Part shown: positions 26,804-36,535 of the stretch, piece after piece
Position numbering within the stretch: position 1 is the first letter of the stretch
Layout of the letters: every line of letters starts with the position of its first letter
From: Lachnospiraceae bacterium
Lineage (GTDB): Bacteria; Bacillota; Clostridia; Lachnospirales; Lachnospiraceae
Length of the DNA: 64,000 bases
Direction: 5' to 3'
Assembly (NCBI GenBank): GCA_022845895.1
Contig: AP025573.1
Coordinates: forward strand, 2,948,501-3,012,500
Made by a program: the position numbers and the translations under genes
The notes under the pieces: generated by a model
What the model saw: only the letters and a program-made list of their open reading frames with translations
Told to the model about the DNA's origin: nothing
Databases searched by the model: none

Positions 26804-27907
26804 TCATTCCCCATCACTGAGCAGGAATGCGCTCATGACATAATTGCTTATATCCGTGCCCTTGTCTGTAAGCCTGACGGCATCCTCTTCTATCTCCAGA
26901 AGCCCCTTCTGTCCCATATCTGCCATCACTTCTCCGAACACGCTCTCCATGCTCTTGTCAAAGTATGTCCGGAAGGCTTCTCTCGATACCCCTTCCGTCT
27001 TTCTAAGTCCCAGGAACATGAATTCCTCCATCTGTTCCTTTTCGGACAGCTTCACCTGCTCCTCTCCCTCTGTAAAACGGTATCCCTGCAGCAATGACGC
27101 TGCTCCCGTGCCGATTCCAAGATACTCGGCACGGTCCCAGTATCCGAGATTGTGTCTGCACTCATAACCCGGCCTGGCATAATTGGATATCTCATATCTG
27201 TGATAACCGTATTCTTCCAGTATAGTCCGGGTATGCATATACATCTGCCTCTCCTCTTCTTCCGTGGGGAGCTCCTTGGCCCGCTTTCCATCGCCATATC
27301 TGTCAAAGAACGGCGTCCCTTCCTCGATGATGAGGCTGTACGCCGAGATATGCTCCGGTCCAAGTTCCGCCGCCCTTATCAATGTGGCATCCCAGCTATC
27401 TACGCTCTGGAATGGAATCGCAGACATCAGGTCTACATTGATATTGGCAAATCCCGTCTCCCGCGCCATCTCATACGTATGCAGGAAATCTTCATACGTG
27501 TGGATCCTGCCAAGCATCTTAAGCTCGCTGTCGTCCGTTGACTGCAGACCGATGCTGAGACGGTTGATTCCCGCATGCCGTATCGTTCTGAGCTTCTCTT
27601 TCGTAGCTGTCCCCGGATTCATCTCCATAGATATCTCCGCGCCTGCGTCTACCGGGAATGTCCCTCGTACCGCGTCCATAATATCCAGTATCTGTGCCCC
27701 TTCCAGCACAGAAGGGGTGCCGCCTCCTATAAAGACAGTCACAACATGATAAGCCTCTGCCAGTTCTCCATAGGAACGGATCTTCCGGCAAAGGCCTGTC
27801 ACATAATCCTGCCGCTCCTCTATCGCAGCAGGAGCTGACAGGAAATCACAATATCTGCATTTTCGGATACAAAACGGTATATGAATATATAATTCTAATG
27901 GTCTCAT
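26804..27907 (-). CDS. hemW: Radical SAM heme chaperone HemW
   Basis: 367 residues. Formerly annotated as oxygen-independent coproporphyrinogen oxidase; HemW binds heme and delivers it to membrane targets. The radical SAM cluster is Cys13, Cys17, Cys20 (CIRKCRYC), the CX3CX2C spacing lacking the extra Cys typical of true HemN. VFIGGGTPSVLE and LSIGLQSTDDSELKMLGRIH follow, then a HemN C-terminal domain. The start at 27907 directly abuts the lepA stop. The lepA-hemW pair is conserved in Firmicutes, where hrcA often follows; here the next gene is convergent DUF4364. Confidence 0.94.
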   Translation of the reverse strand: MRPLELYIHIPFCIRKCRYCDFLSAPAAIEERQDYVTGLCRKIRSYGELAEAYHVVTVFIGGGTPSVLEGAQILDIMDAVRGTFPVDAGAEISMEMNPGTATKEKLRTIRHAGINRLSIGLQSTDDSELKMLGRIHTYEDFLHTYEMARETGFANINVDLMSAIPFQSVDSWDATLIRAAELGPEHISAYSLIIEEGTPFFDRYGDGKRAKELPTEEEERQMYMHTRTILEEYGYHRYEISNYARPGYECRHNLGYWDRAEYLGIGTGAASLLQGYRFTEGEEQVKLSEKEQMEEFMFLGLRKTEGVSREAFRTYFDKSMESVFGEVMADMGQKGLLEIEEDAVRLTDKGTDISNYVMSAFLLSDGE

Positions 27908-29722
27908 CTACTTATCATCCAGTTTCAGTACGCTCATAAAGGCTTTCTGCGGTATCTCTACATTGCCCACCTGCCGCATCCGCTTCTTGCCTTCCTTCTG
28001 CTTTTCCAGAAGCTTACGCTTTCGGCTGATATCCCCGCCGTAACACTTGGCAAGCACGTCTTTGCGCATTGCTTTGACGGTTTCTCTTGCTATTATCTTG
28101 CTTCCGATGGCTGCCTGGATCGGAATCTCAAAGAGCTGTCTTGGTATCTCTTCCTTGAGCTTCTCACACATCTTACGGCCCCGTTCGTATGCAGTATCCG
28201 CATGTACGATAAAGGACAGGGCATCCACCTCTTCTTTGTTGATCAGTATATCCAGCTTCACGAGCTCTGAGCGCTCATATCCTGCCATCTCATAGTCAAA
28301 GGATGCATATCCTCTTGACCTTGACTTCAGCGCGTCAAAGAAATCATAGATAATCTCGTTCAACGGAAGATGGTAACGGAGCACCGCCCTCGTCTCTTCG
28401 ATATATTCCATGCCGTCATACACGCCGCGCCGCTCCTGGCACAGATCCATAATCGCGCCGATAAACTCGGATGTCACCATGATCTCTGCTTTCACGACCG
28501 GCTCTTCCATATATTCTATCTCAGACGGATCCGGCAGATTGGACGGATTCGTAAGCTGGATTATGTCTCCGTTCGTCTTATACACTTTATAGATAACACC
28601 TGGTGCCGTCGTTACAAGGTCCAGGTTATATTCCCGCTCCAGCCTCTCCTGGATAATCTCCAGATGCAGCAGCCCAAGGAATCCGCACCGGTAGCCGAAG
28701 CCGAGCGCGACAGATGTCTCCGGCTCAAACTGGAGCGAGGCATCGTTAAGCTGAAGCTTCTCAAGGGCGTCTCTGAGGTCTGGGTATTTGGCCCCGTCGG
28801 CAGGATACATGCCGCAGTATACCATAGGGTTGACCTTCTTATACCCCGGGAGCGGTTCGCTGCAAGGCTGCTCGGCATTCGTAATCGTGTCGCCGACACG
28901 GGTATCCTTCACGTTCTTAAGGCTCGCCGTGATATATCCGACCATCCCGGCGCTGAGCTTGTCACACGGAATGAACTGTCCCGCTCCGAAGTATCCTATC
29001 TCGACTACTTCCGCTGACGCGCCGGTAGCCATCATCTTAATCGGAGTCCCTTTCCTGACCGTGCCTTCCTTTATACGGCAGAAGACGATTACCCCTTTAT
29101 AAGAGTCATAGACAGAATCAAAGATAAGCGCCTGCAGCGGAGCCTCTGGATCTCCGCCGGGGGCGGGAATCTTCTCCACTATCTGTTCCAGCACCTCCTC
29201 CACATTATAACCGGTCTTGGCCGATATCTGTGGGGCATCTTCCGCCTCTATCCCGATGACGTCTTCTATCTCTTCTATTACCCTGTCAGGATCTGCGCTT
29301 GGCAGGTCCACCTTGTTGATTACCGGCATGACATCCAGGTCATGGTCCAGTGCCAGATATACATTGGCCAACGTCTGTGCCTCCACCCCTTGTGCCGCAT
29401 CTACTACGAGGATTGCACCGTCGCAGGCAGCCAGGCTTCTGGACACTTCATAGTTGAAATCTACATGTCCGGGCGTATCGATGAGGTTGAATATATACTC
29501 CTCGCCGTCGCCTGCCTTATATACGATACGCACGGCCTGTGCCTTGATCGTGATACCGCGCTCTCTCTCCAGTTCCATGTTGTCCAGCACCTGTGACTGC
29601 ATCTCACGGCTCGTGAGCAGCCCTGTCTTTTCTATGATACGGTCTGCCAGCGTCGATTTGCCGTGATCTATATGTGCTATGATACAAAAATTGCGAATTT
29701 TACTCTGTTCTACTTCTGCCAC
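27908..29722 (-). CDS. lepA: Elongation factor 4 (LepA)
   Basis: Ribosome-associated translational GTPase that acts on stalled or mis-translocated ribosomes. 604 residues, full length. GTPase motifs are [12 protein letters not shown] (G1), [10 protein letters not shown] (G2), DTPGHVDF (G3) and [10 protein letters not shown] (G4). The LepA-specific C-terminal domain ends with [19 protein letters not shown] and [16 protein letters not shown]. The start is a GTG at 29722 with AAGGAA upstream. It sits between holA and hemW on the same strand. Confidence 0.97.
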   Translation of the reverse strand: MAEVEQSKIRNFCIIAHIDHGKSTLADRIIEKTGLLTSREMQSQVLDNMELERERGITIKAQAVRIVYKAGDGEEYIFNLIDTPGHVDFNYEVSRSLAACDGAILVVDAAQGVEAQTLANVYLALDHDLDVMPVINKVDLPSADPDRVIEEIEDVIGIEAEDAPQISAKTGYNVEEVLEQIVEKIPAPGGDPEAPLQALIFDSVYDSYKGVIVFCRIKEGTVRKGTPIKMMATGASAEVVEIGYFGAGQFIPCDKLSAGMVGYITASLKNVKDTRVGDTITNAEQPCSEPLPGYKKVNPMVYCGMYPADGAKYPDLRDALEKLQLNDASLQFEPETSVALGFGYRCGFLGLLHLEIIQERLEREYNLDLVTTAPGVIYKVYKTNGDIIQLTNPSNLPDPSEIEYMEEPVVKAEIMVTSEFIGAIMDLCQERRGVYDGMEYIEETRAVLRYHLPLNEIIYDFFDALKSRSRGYASFDYEMAGYERSELVKLDILINKEEVDALSFIVHADTAYERGRKMCEKLKEEIPRQLFEIPIQAAIGSKIIARETVKAMRKDVLAKCYGGDISRKRKLLEKQKEGKKRMRQVGNVEIPQKAFMSVLKLDDK

Positions 29723-29772
29723 TTATATCGTTCCTTCCGCTATATTCTTTCATCCATGTGCATGACGCACCT

Positions 29773-29797
29773 GCCGGCAAAGTACGTACTGGCCGGC
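29773..29797. other. Small compound palindrome between holA and lepA
   Basis: Two copies of the self-complementary GCCGGC (29773-29778, 29792-29797) flank GTACGTAC (29782-29789), also self-complementary. It would fold into a stem in the holA 3' region. There is no T-tract, so I do not call it a terminator. Confidence 0.4.
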
Positions 29798-29810
29798 TGA
29801 GGGTAGTATA

Positions 29811-30791
29811 TCACGCAGCACTGTACTTTACAATGAAAAGTTCAACGCTCATCACATCGTTCAGACGGCCGGTCTTCACCATCTCTTCCGTATCCGCGGC
29901 ATCCTCCATGATGCTCTTGAGTTCATGTCCTGCAAACGTCCGGCACTGGTTAATATATTTGCCGGCCACAAATGGGTGAAGTCCGGCCGTCTTGGCAACC
30001 TGAGCCTTGTCAAACCCTCTTCTTAGAAGGTCCTTTACCTCGTACAGCAGCTTGAACTGACGGGACAGCAGATAGAGTATCCGCATGGGAGGCTCCTTCA
30101 GCGCAAGCAGATCGTAATAATAATCCAGCGCTTTTTTCTGCTGCTTCGCCGCCACCGCTTCTACCATGTCAAATATTTTGTTAGTAATCTGCGTCGTGCA
30201 TACGGCATCGATATCCGCGGCTGTTATCTCACTTCTGTCGATGGCATAGCAGAACAGCTTTTCCAGCTCCCTGTCCAGATTCTCCATATCCGTGCCTGTC
30301 TTTGATATGAGATACCGGACGGTAGATTCTTTGATCTGTTTTCCTTCTTTCTTCACGCTGCCGCCGACCCACAGGATGAGCGTCTTCTCATCCTGGCGCC
30401 CCATCTCCACGGCACGCCCTTTGTCCTTTACAGCCTTGAACATCCGGCTCCTCTTGTCCGTCTCCGACTCGACAAACAAAAAGCATGCGGTATCCGGCAT
30501 CGCTTTGATATAATCTGCCAGTTCCGGCGCGGCGTTCTTAAAGAACCCGGAATTCTCCACGACTATCAGCCGCCGCTCTGCGAAAAACGGCATCGTCTCA
30601 GCCAGATCGATGAGTTCGGAAATGTGAATCCCTTTCCCTTCATAATAGGCGTAATTCACCGTGTCTCCATCCGGGAGCATGGCACGGGTCAGCTTATCCT
30701 TATACTGCTTTTTCAGATAAGCTTCCTCTCCGTACAGCAGGTACACCTGCTTCAATTGTCCTGTCCTGATATCTTCATTCAAACTCTTCAT
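29811..30791 (-). CDS. holA: DNA polymerase III subunit delta (clamp loader)
   Basis: 326 residues. Delta opens the beta sliding clamp in the clamp-loader complex. The N-terminal beta-interacting region is QVYLLYGEEAYLKKQYKDKL, followed by AAA+-like sequence without a functional Walker A (as usual for delta), and the C-terminal collar domain (LLSRQFKLLYEVKDLLRRGF, VAGKYINQCRTF). The ATG at 30791 gives MKSLNEDIRTGQLKQVY; its ribosome site is poor (only GGTG upstream), and translation may be coupled to the oxidase gene ending 5 bp earlier. It usually follows comEC directly. Confidence 0.93.
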   Translation of the reverse strand: MKSLNEDIRTGQLKQVYLLYGEEAYLKKQYKDKLTRAMLPDGDTVNYAYYEGKGIHISELIDLAETMPFFAERRLIVVENSGFFKNAAPELADYIKAMPDTACFLFVESETDKRSRMFKAVKDKGRAVEMGRQDEKTLILWVGGSVKKEGKQIKESTVRYLISKTGTDMENLDRELEKLFCYAIDRSEITAADIDAVCTTQITNKIFDMVEAVAAKQQKKALDYYYDLLALKEPPMRILYLLSRQFKLLYEVKDLLRRGFDKAQVAKTAGLHPFVAGKYINQCRTFAGHELKSIMEDAADTEEMVKTGRLNDVMSVELFIVKYSAA

Positions 30792-30796
30792 ATAGC

Positions 30797-31810
30797 TTAA
30801 CGCACCATATCCCTTGTTATCTCGTCGAGGCTGTGGGCACCGCACATCGCCATCGTATCAGAAAGCTCTGCTGCGAGCTTTGCCGTATATGCAGCCACGC
30901 CTTCTGCTCCGCCTCCATACACAGCAGTGACAAACGGCCTTCCGATAAGCACTGCGTCCGCACCGAGGGCAAGTGCTTTGAACACATCTGCTCCGGAACG
31001 GATTCCACCGTCTACAAATACTTTCATATCACCGCCTGCTGCCGCCACAATCTCTTCCAGCACTTCTGCCGTTGCCGGACACTGGTCGAGAACACGTCCG
31101 CCATGGTTGGACACTACGATAGCCGCCGCCCCGGCTTCTTTTGCTTTCAGGGCGCCTTTTACGGTCATCACTCCCTTGATGATGAACGGCACGCCTGCTT
31201 CCGCCACAATCTCTTTCAGCTCTTCCACGGACTTGCTGCCCGCCGGAGGTGTCAGATTCTTGAGGAACGGAAGTCCGGCCGCGTCGATGTCCATCGCTGC
31301 TGCAAATGGTCCTGCCTCTTTCACAAGCGCAAATTTCTCTTTCAGTGTATTAATATCCCACGGTTTTATCGTCGGTATTCCTCTCCCGTCCTTCTGGCCG
31401 ATGGCTTTCGTTGCCGCTGTCATGACATCCGGGTTCGTGCCGTCGCCGGTAAAAGCCGCGATGCCTGCGTCCGCACAGGCTGATACGAGGATATCATTGT
31501 ATCCCAGATCGTCATATTTATCTCCGTAATGGAGCTTCATCGCACCAATGGGCGCGGCGAATACCGGATACTTGAATGTCTTGCCAAACACTTCAAATGA
31601 CATATCCACCGGCTTATTATCACAGATTGTGTCCATGTTTACACACAATTCCTGCCATTTCTCATAATTACGGATTGCTACCGTACCGCTTCCCTTGGCT
31701 CCTGGTCCGGGCACTTTATTCGTGCACGCCTTCCCGTTACAGACCGGACAGGCTTTACAGTGTTCTCCCATACATGTTCTGGCATTTGCCAATACTTCCT
31801 CATACGTCAT
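30797..31810 (-). CDS. FMN-dependent alpha-hydroxy-acid oxidizing protein
   Basis: 337 residues of the lactate/glycolate oxidase TIM-barrel family. FMN and catalytic motifs are PVFAAPIGAMKLH, FIIKGVMTVKGALKAKEAGA, VVSNHGGR (active-site His and Arg) and VDGGIRSGADVFKALALGADAVLIGRPF. A Cys-rich N-terminus (Cys13, 18, 21, 24, 29 within about 17 residues) resembles an iron-sulfur or zinc site found in Clostridial members and absent from classic lactate oxidases. In an anaerobe it likely works as a dehydrogenase or an oxygen scavenger; substrate unknown. It separates comEC from holA and has its own promoter. Confidence 0.87.
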   Translation of the reverse strand: MTYEEVLANARTCMGEHCKACPVCNGKACTNKVPGPGAKGSGTVAIRNYEKWQELCVNMDTICDNKPVDMSFEVFGKTFKYPVFAAPIGAMKLHYGDKYDDLGYNDILVSACADAGIAAFTGDGTNPDVMTAATKAIGQKDGRGIPTIKPWDINTLKEKFALVKEAGPFAAAMDIDAAGLPFLKNLTPPAGSKSVEELKEIVAEAGVPFIIKGVMTVKGALKAKEAGAAAIVVSNHGGRVLDQCPATAEVLEEIVAAAGGDMKVFVDGGIRSGADVFKALALGADAVLIGRPFVTAVYGGGAEGVAAYTAKLAAELSDTMAMCGAHSLDEITRDMVR

Positions 31811-31848
31811 GATGATTACCTCGCTTTACTATTTTTATCCTGTATCTC

Positions 31849-31877
31849 AGTATACTGAATTTTGTACTTTAATTCAA
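31849..31877 (-). promoter_or_regulatory. Sigma-A promoter upstream of the hydroxy-acid oxidase gene
   Basis: Minus-strand TTGAAT (31872-31877) and TATACT (31849-31854) with a 17-base spacer, just after the comEC stop. It would drive the oxidase and probably holA independently of the competence genes. Confidence 0.65.
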
Positions 31878-31885
31878 CCGTTTCC

Positions 31886-34033
31886 TTAGGAACCAGCCCC
31901 GCCTGCAAATGCCGATATGCTCATACGGCTGCCGTCCGTCCACACGGTGACGGCGCCGTCCGACGGCGTGATATACAGCCTGCAGCCAATGCCCTCAAGC
32001 CGCTTGACCGTATCGCTATGGGGATGTCCGTACCGGTTGTCTCTTCCAGCGGAAATTAAGCCATAGACCGGCTTCGTTTCCTCCAGGAATGTTGCGGATG
32101 TTGAGTTCTTCGATCCGTGGTGCGCCACTTTCAGTACCTCCAGGATTCCGTCAAAGCCATCCTTTCTCCAGGCTTTCTTTGCCTCATCCACAGAGGCTGT
32201 CAGCGCACCTTCGCCCTCCCCTTCCACATCGCCGGTAAGCAGCATATCAAAACGGCCATATCTGACCCATACGGCCATAGATGCTGCATTGCCAGGCTCC
32301 CCGCGGTATGCCTCGCCCGGATGCAGGCAGTACAGCGACAGGCTGCCGTCCTGTATACGCTGCCCTCCTTCCATGACGAACACCTTTATTCCACTCTCTC
32401 TTGCAAGCGCCGCCAGTTCTGTCAGGCTGTCATCCCACACCTCCTCCCGGGGCAGCACGAGATGTCCGATCGGGATGCCAAGCGGACCTCTCTCTATCAT
32501 CTCACGGATGGCATTCATATGGTCGCTGTCACCGTGTGAGAGGAAGGCATAGTCAATCCGGCCGGTGCCTTTATATCTCAAAAAAGGTTCGATGCGGTAC
32601 TTTCCTGCCTGACGCACGTCGCTGCTCCCGCCGTCGAAGAGATACGTCCTGCCTGACGGTGCCTTCATATAGATTCCATCCCCCTGTCCGACATCCAGCA
32701 TCGTCACTTCCAGCTGGCCTTCCCTGCCGCCTGTTCTCGGTATAAGTATGAATAACGCAGCAGCATATGTAAATCCGGATATAATTATATACTTTGCTAT
32801 ATAATTTTTTCTTGTGTCTGCGTTCCGTCTGCTCTTGTAACGTTCCCACATAAGAAGCAGTGCAAACAGCAGGATATAATAGCATATGACGGAGACCATA
32901 GACGGACGACCGGTAATGATTCTGGCCGCGGGAAGTTCTGCTGCTGTCCGGCAGATCCATTCATAAAAGGTGAGCAGGGCTCTGCACAGGCTCAGAGCTG
33001 CCTCCCCCGGCCAGGGCAGGACCAGCGCGGCCGCGCTGCCGGCCAGTCCCAGTAGAAGCAGCACTGGCATGAGGGGGATTACGAACAGGTTGAGCAGGAT
33101 ACTGTAAAGCGGATATTCATAGAAGTAATAGAGAAAGATCGGCAGAATGGCCAAATTGATGCTGACGCTTGCCCATAGCCCCTGGACCCTCAGCTTTCGG
33201 AACAGCGGAAGGACAGCCGCCACGCCAAAGACAGCCCCGAAGGACAGCCAGAATCCACCGTCGTACAGGTAGAGAGGCCTAAAGAGAAGCACGATGCATG
33301 CCGCCGCTGCAAGAGCCGTCCCCGTGTCGTAACGTCTTCCTGCCATATCAGCGCCAACGCGGAACAAGAACATGACAGCAGCACGCACCGCTGACACAGA
33401 TATCCCTGTCATAAGCACATAGGCGAAGAGGAACAACATGCCGCATATGCCGCCTGCGGCGCAGGAGCCGCACAGACACCTCAAGATCCGGTACATGCCG
33501 ATTCCTATAATGGATAGATGCAGGCCGGATATGGCCAGTATATGACCGATGCCGTTGATCTGATACAGCTCTTTTACCACCGGGTCTATATCGGCCTTGT
33601 CTCCGAGCATGATGCCGCATAACAGGGCACCTTTCTCTTCCCCCATGTAATCGTATAAGACAGCCTTCCATTTCTGTCGGAAAGAAAAGAGGCTTTCTCT
33701 TACCTTCCAGACGCGGCCTGAAGTGACTACGACGCTTTCACTCCACATACAGGCATGGATCCCCTGCTTTTCATAATGCCGCTTTTCATTGAAATTCCCC
33801 GGATTACGCGGTTCCTCGTAGAATCTTACGGTTCCCTCAGCTGTAATCTGGTTTCCTATTTTCACTTCTTGACTGGATTTAACATAAACGATGAATTTTG
33901 ACTCCTTCAGCTGCTGCTTAAGGAACTTGATAGAATTATGTTTCAGATATAAGACTTGATAGTCAGATTTTATTTCCCTGGCGTATACCTGTCCTGTAAC
34001 CAAGACCGTATCACCAGAGACGGCCTGCTGCAT
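31886..34033 (-). CDS. comEC: ComEC/Rec2 DNA-uptake channel
   Basis: Inner-membrane channel for single-stranded DNA during transformation. From the first ATG (34033) it has 715 residues: an OB-fold-like N-terminal region (DTVLVTGQVYAREIK), the competence membrane domain of about ten helices (ISGLHLSIIGIGMYRI, MTGISVSAVRAAVMFLFR), and a C-terminal metallo-beta-lactamase-like domain (VTMLDVGQGDGIYMKAPSG, FLSHGDSDHMNAI, VLKVAHHGSKNSTS). The reading frame stays open upstream to 34153 and encodes one more hydrophobic helix, ILCIVCLLLAALTAAAVWLG, which belongs to typical ComEC proteins. No ATG, GTG or TTG lies there, so the true start may be non-standard (see findings). Confidence 0.93.
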   Translation of the reverse strand: MQQAVSGDTVLVTGQVYAREIKSDYQVLYLKHNSIKFLKQQLKESKFIVYVKSSQEVKIGNQITAEGTVRFYEEPRNPGNFNEKRHYEKQGIHACMWSESVVVTSGRVWKVRESLFSFRQKWKAVLYDYMGEEKGALLCGIMLGDKADIDPVVKELYQINGIGHILAISGLHLSIIGIGMYRILRCLCGSCAAGGICGMLFLFAYVLMTGISVSAVRAAVMFLFRVGADMAGRRYDTGTALAAAACIVLLFRPLYLYDGGFWLSFGAVFGVAAVLPLFRKLRVQGLWASVSINLAILPIFLYYFYEYPLYSILLNLFVIPLMPVLLLLGLAGSAAALVLPWPGEAALSLCRALLTFYEWICRTAAELPAARIITGRPSMVSVICYYILLFALLLMWERYKSRRNADTRKNYIAKYIIISGFTYAAALFILIPRTGGREGQLEVTMLDVGQGDGIYMKAPSGRTYLFDGGSSDVRQAGKYRIEPFLRYKGTGRIDYAFLSHGDSDHMNAIREMIERGPLGIPIGHLVLPREEVWDDSLTELAALARESGIKVFVMEGGQRIQDGSLSLYCLHPGEAYRGEPGNAASMAVWVRYGRFDMLLTGDVEGEGEGALTASVDEAKKAWRKDGFDGILEVLKVAHHGSKNSTSATFLEETKPVYGLISAGRDNRYGHPHSDTVKRLEGIGCRLYITPSDGAVTVWTDGSRMSISAFAGGAGS

Positions 34034-34143
34034 GAGCGCAGTAGCCTCCAGCTCTTTTACGAACCGGCTCCCGCCCAGCCAGACTGCCGCCGCCGTCAGG
34101 GCGGCAAGCAGAAGGCAGACGATACATAAGATTCTGTTACGTA

Positions 34144-35070
34144 TTATTTTCCTTCACCTTCCTCCAGATCGAGGTTCCTCGAAAGAGGTTTGCCAAGGTC
34201 GATTACCCCCTGGTATTTTACATCTGTCTCTCCGTTGACCGATATCTGGACCTGGCTGGCATTGCCCGCTTCTACAATCGAATTCACCAGGGAATAGATT
34301 GCAAGTTCCGGATTGATACCGTATACGGCACTTTGGAACTGGTCGTCAAAATTGACATAGCAGATGCCATCCTTGACCGATATCCCGAGAAGCTTTGTCT
34401 CCGGCGGAAGCGCCGGCTGATGCTCCTGCATGGAGGGTCCCTTTATGAGCTGTTCTACCACAAGCTTTTCAATGGACATATTGCTGTTGTAGCGCACGCT
34501 GACTTCTTCCTCTCCCAGCTTGTCTCCTTTTTTATCCGCATAGTACAGGTGGAGATTGGCAAGCTGATAAGAGTGGAGGCTGGAACCGGTGTTCTGTACA
34601 AAATCCTCCGCATGCATATACCCGACTTCGTCTCCTTCATTGTCGGTGAGCGGCGCGCCGCCGATGTAGAAGTTCACGTAGTCGACTCCCGCAATCTGCA
34701 CGAGCGTCTGTACCACAGCCGCCCGGAGCAGAATCTCTGACGATGTATCCATATCTTTATAGCTTTCATTAAAGTACAGATCCAGCCTGCCTCTTTCCAG
34801 CTTCCAGTCTTCTGCCCGGATCCCCTTGGGGAATGCACTCCTGCAATCCTCGTCTTTTGGTTCCTTCTGCATATCGTCGAGCACTGCTTTGATCTCTGCC
34901 TCCGCACCGTCTCCTTTTATATCATACGCCTCTTTTACAAGCCTGGTGCCCTCCGCACTTACATAATATATACATGTCCCTGATACCTCCGGCTTCCTTC
35001 CCCTCCCGCAACCTGGCAGAAGTATGGCAATGAGCAGGATACACAGGCACTTCATACATCTTTTCCTCAT
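34144..35070 (-). CDS. Tandem GerMN-domain lipoprotein
   Basis: 308 residues. The signal peptide ends in a lipobox, LLIAILLPGC, so the protein is probably lipidated and exposed outside the membrane. Two GerMN domains follow (about residues 35-165 and 175-300); each shows the pattern of a beta strand, a long helix (SSEILLRAAVVQTLVQIAGV; LAIYSLVNSIVEAGN) and a short return strand. This is the architecture of Bacillus GerM (sporulation) and is shared in part with LpqB of actinobacteria, partner of the MtrB kinase. The ATG at 35070 has GGAGG upstream. It lies 19 bp after a sensor kinase gene, suggesting a shared function. Confidence 0.9.
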   Translation of the reverse strand: MRKRCMKCLCILLIAILLPGCGRGRKPEVSGTCIYYVSAEGTRLVKEAYDIKGDGAEAEIKAVLDDMQKEPKDEDCRSAFPKGIRAEDWKLERGRLDLYFNESYKDMDTSSEILLRAAVVQTLVQIAGVDYVNFYIGGAPLTDNEGDEVGYMHAEDFVQNTGSSLHSYQLANLHLYYADKKGDKLGEEEVSVRYNSNMSIEKLVVEQLIKGPSMQEHQPALPPETKLLGISVKDGICYVNFDDQFQSAVYGINPELAIYSLVNSIVEAGNASQVQISVNGETDVKYQGVIDLGKPLSRNLDLEEGEGK

Positions 35071-35089
35071 ACTGGCATCCTCCTGATAC

Positions 35090-36535
35090 TTATGACACAT
35101 ATGTCAAAGGAATCCTGATGGTAAATGTAGTTCCTTCGCCTTCCTGGCTGAACACTTTGACCGCCCCCCGGTGCATGACTACCGCGTTTCTGGCGATGGA
35201 CAGTCCGAGTCCGGTGCCCCCGATCTCTCTGGAATGCGACTTGTCGACACGGTAGAAACGCTCAAATATATGCTCCACCGAATCCTCGGGTATTCCGATT
35301 CCGGAATCTGCCACTTCTACATAGAAATACTTGTGGTCCGCATTGAGCGATACATGCACCCAGCCGCCATCGTGGTTATACTTGACCGCATTCTCAACGA
35401 GATTTGAGATTGCGAGAGACAGCTTCATCTCATCCACCTCTGCACTGACCGGCCGGAAGCTTTCAAATACGACCTCCACATTACGGTTTGCCGCAATCGG
35501 ACGCAGCCTCTTCAGTATCCTCTCCACGAGCTCATTGATATTTTCGGACTTGATGTTCAGCGTCGTGGCGGTCTTGTCCATCTTCACGAGTGACAGCAGA
35601 TCGTTGATAATCTTGTTTTCCCTCTCTATCTCTTCTGAGAGGTCTCCCATAAATTCCTGGTACAGCTCAGCCGGGACTTCCTCCTGGCTGAGGAGGGAAT
35701 CCGCCAGCACTTTCATAGATGTCAGCGGTGTTTTCAACTCATGAGATACATTAGAAACGAATTCCTGTCTTGAGTCATCCAAAACTTTCATCCTTCCCAG
35801 CATCTTATTAAACGCCTCCGAGATGAGCACCGTCTCCGTATATGCATTTTCATGTAGATAGTTGTCATCATACCCTTCTGTCACCGCGCCGATAGAGTCC
35901 GTGATGCGCTTGAACGGCTTCACCATCACGACTCCTGCTAAAAATGCAAGGACTGCCATCGTCACGATGATTATGACTGCCACAACATTTGCATTCCCTT
36001 CGAGTATCGTCATGCTGTCCGCGATAGAATCTGTCGATACGCTCACGAGCATGACGCCTTTCACGGCATCTGTCTCCGTATCTGTAATCGGCGCGGTCAC
36101 CTCGATATATCTGTTTGCCGCATCATAATGGCTTGTACTCTTTCCCTGAAAACATTTGATGACATCTTCTGATATGATCGTCTTCCCTTTATCTAGGTTG
36201 TACGTGTCTTCTTCTATCTCATAGTCGCTGTCAATAACCATCACACGCCCGTTGTAGATGTTTGTCAGCTGAGTCAGCTCAGTCTTGATAACCTCAGATG
36301 TAATCCCGTTCAAGTAGTCGATGCCGCTTAACTGGTTACATAGAATTGTACATTGATTCTGTATATCCGCGGTCCGTACTTCTACCGCACGTTTTTCATA
36401 GCTGTTCAGAATCACCGCTTTCATGATCAGGCATGGTATGATTCCTGCCGCCAGCAGCAGGAGGATGATCCGAAAGCGGAGACTCTTAAATACATTTTTC
36501 TTAAAATACTTCCTAACCCCTGAAATAATAACCAA
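35090..36535 (-). CDS. Sensor histidine kinase (HAMP, HisKA, HATPase_c)
   Basis: About 481 residues. Membrane helices near the N-terminus (LRFRIILLLLAAGIIPCLIM) and around residue 190 flank a roughly 140-residue extracytoplasmic sensor. HAMP follows, then the phospho-accepting His in FVSNVSHELKTPLTSMK, then N (LAISNLVENAVKYN), G1 (VADSGIGIPED), F (IFERFYRVDK) and G2 (GGTGLGLSIA) boxes, all intact. The start is uncertain: the frame opens at 36592, overlapping the regulator gene, but no ATG lies near the expected N-terminus; a TTG at 36535 fits homologues best. It pairs with the OmpR-type regulator upstream and a GerMN lipoprotein downstream. Confidence 0.92.
   Translation of the reverse strand: MVIISGVRKYFKKNVFKSLRFRIILLLLAAGIIPCLIMKAVILNSYEKRAVEVRTADIQNQCTILCNQLSGIDYLNGITSEVIKTELTQLTNIYNGRVMVIDSDYEIEEDTYNLDKGKTIISEDVIKCFQGKSTSHYDAANRYIEVTAPITDTETDAVKGVMLVSVSTDSIADSMTILEGNANVVAVIIIVTMAVLAFLAGVVMVKPFKRITDSIGAVTEGYDDNYLHENAYTETVLISEAFNKMLGRMKVLDDSRQEFVSNVSHELKTPLTSMKVLADSLLSQEEVPAELYQEFMGDLSEEIERENKIINDLLSLVKMDKTATTLNIKSENINELVERILKRLRPIAANRNVEVVFESFRPVSAEVDEMKLSLAISNLVENAVKYNHDGGWVHVSLNADHKYFYVEVADSGIGIPEDSVEHIFERFYRVDKSHSREIGGTGLGLSIARNAVVMHRGAVKVFSQEGEGTTFTIRIPLTYVS

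Noticed and set aside
29773-29797. holA terminator
   Set aside because: The structure pairs well but lacks any T-tract on the minus strand and lepA follows closely, so only a palindrome is reported.
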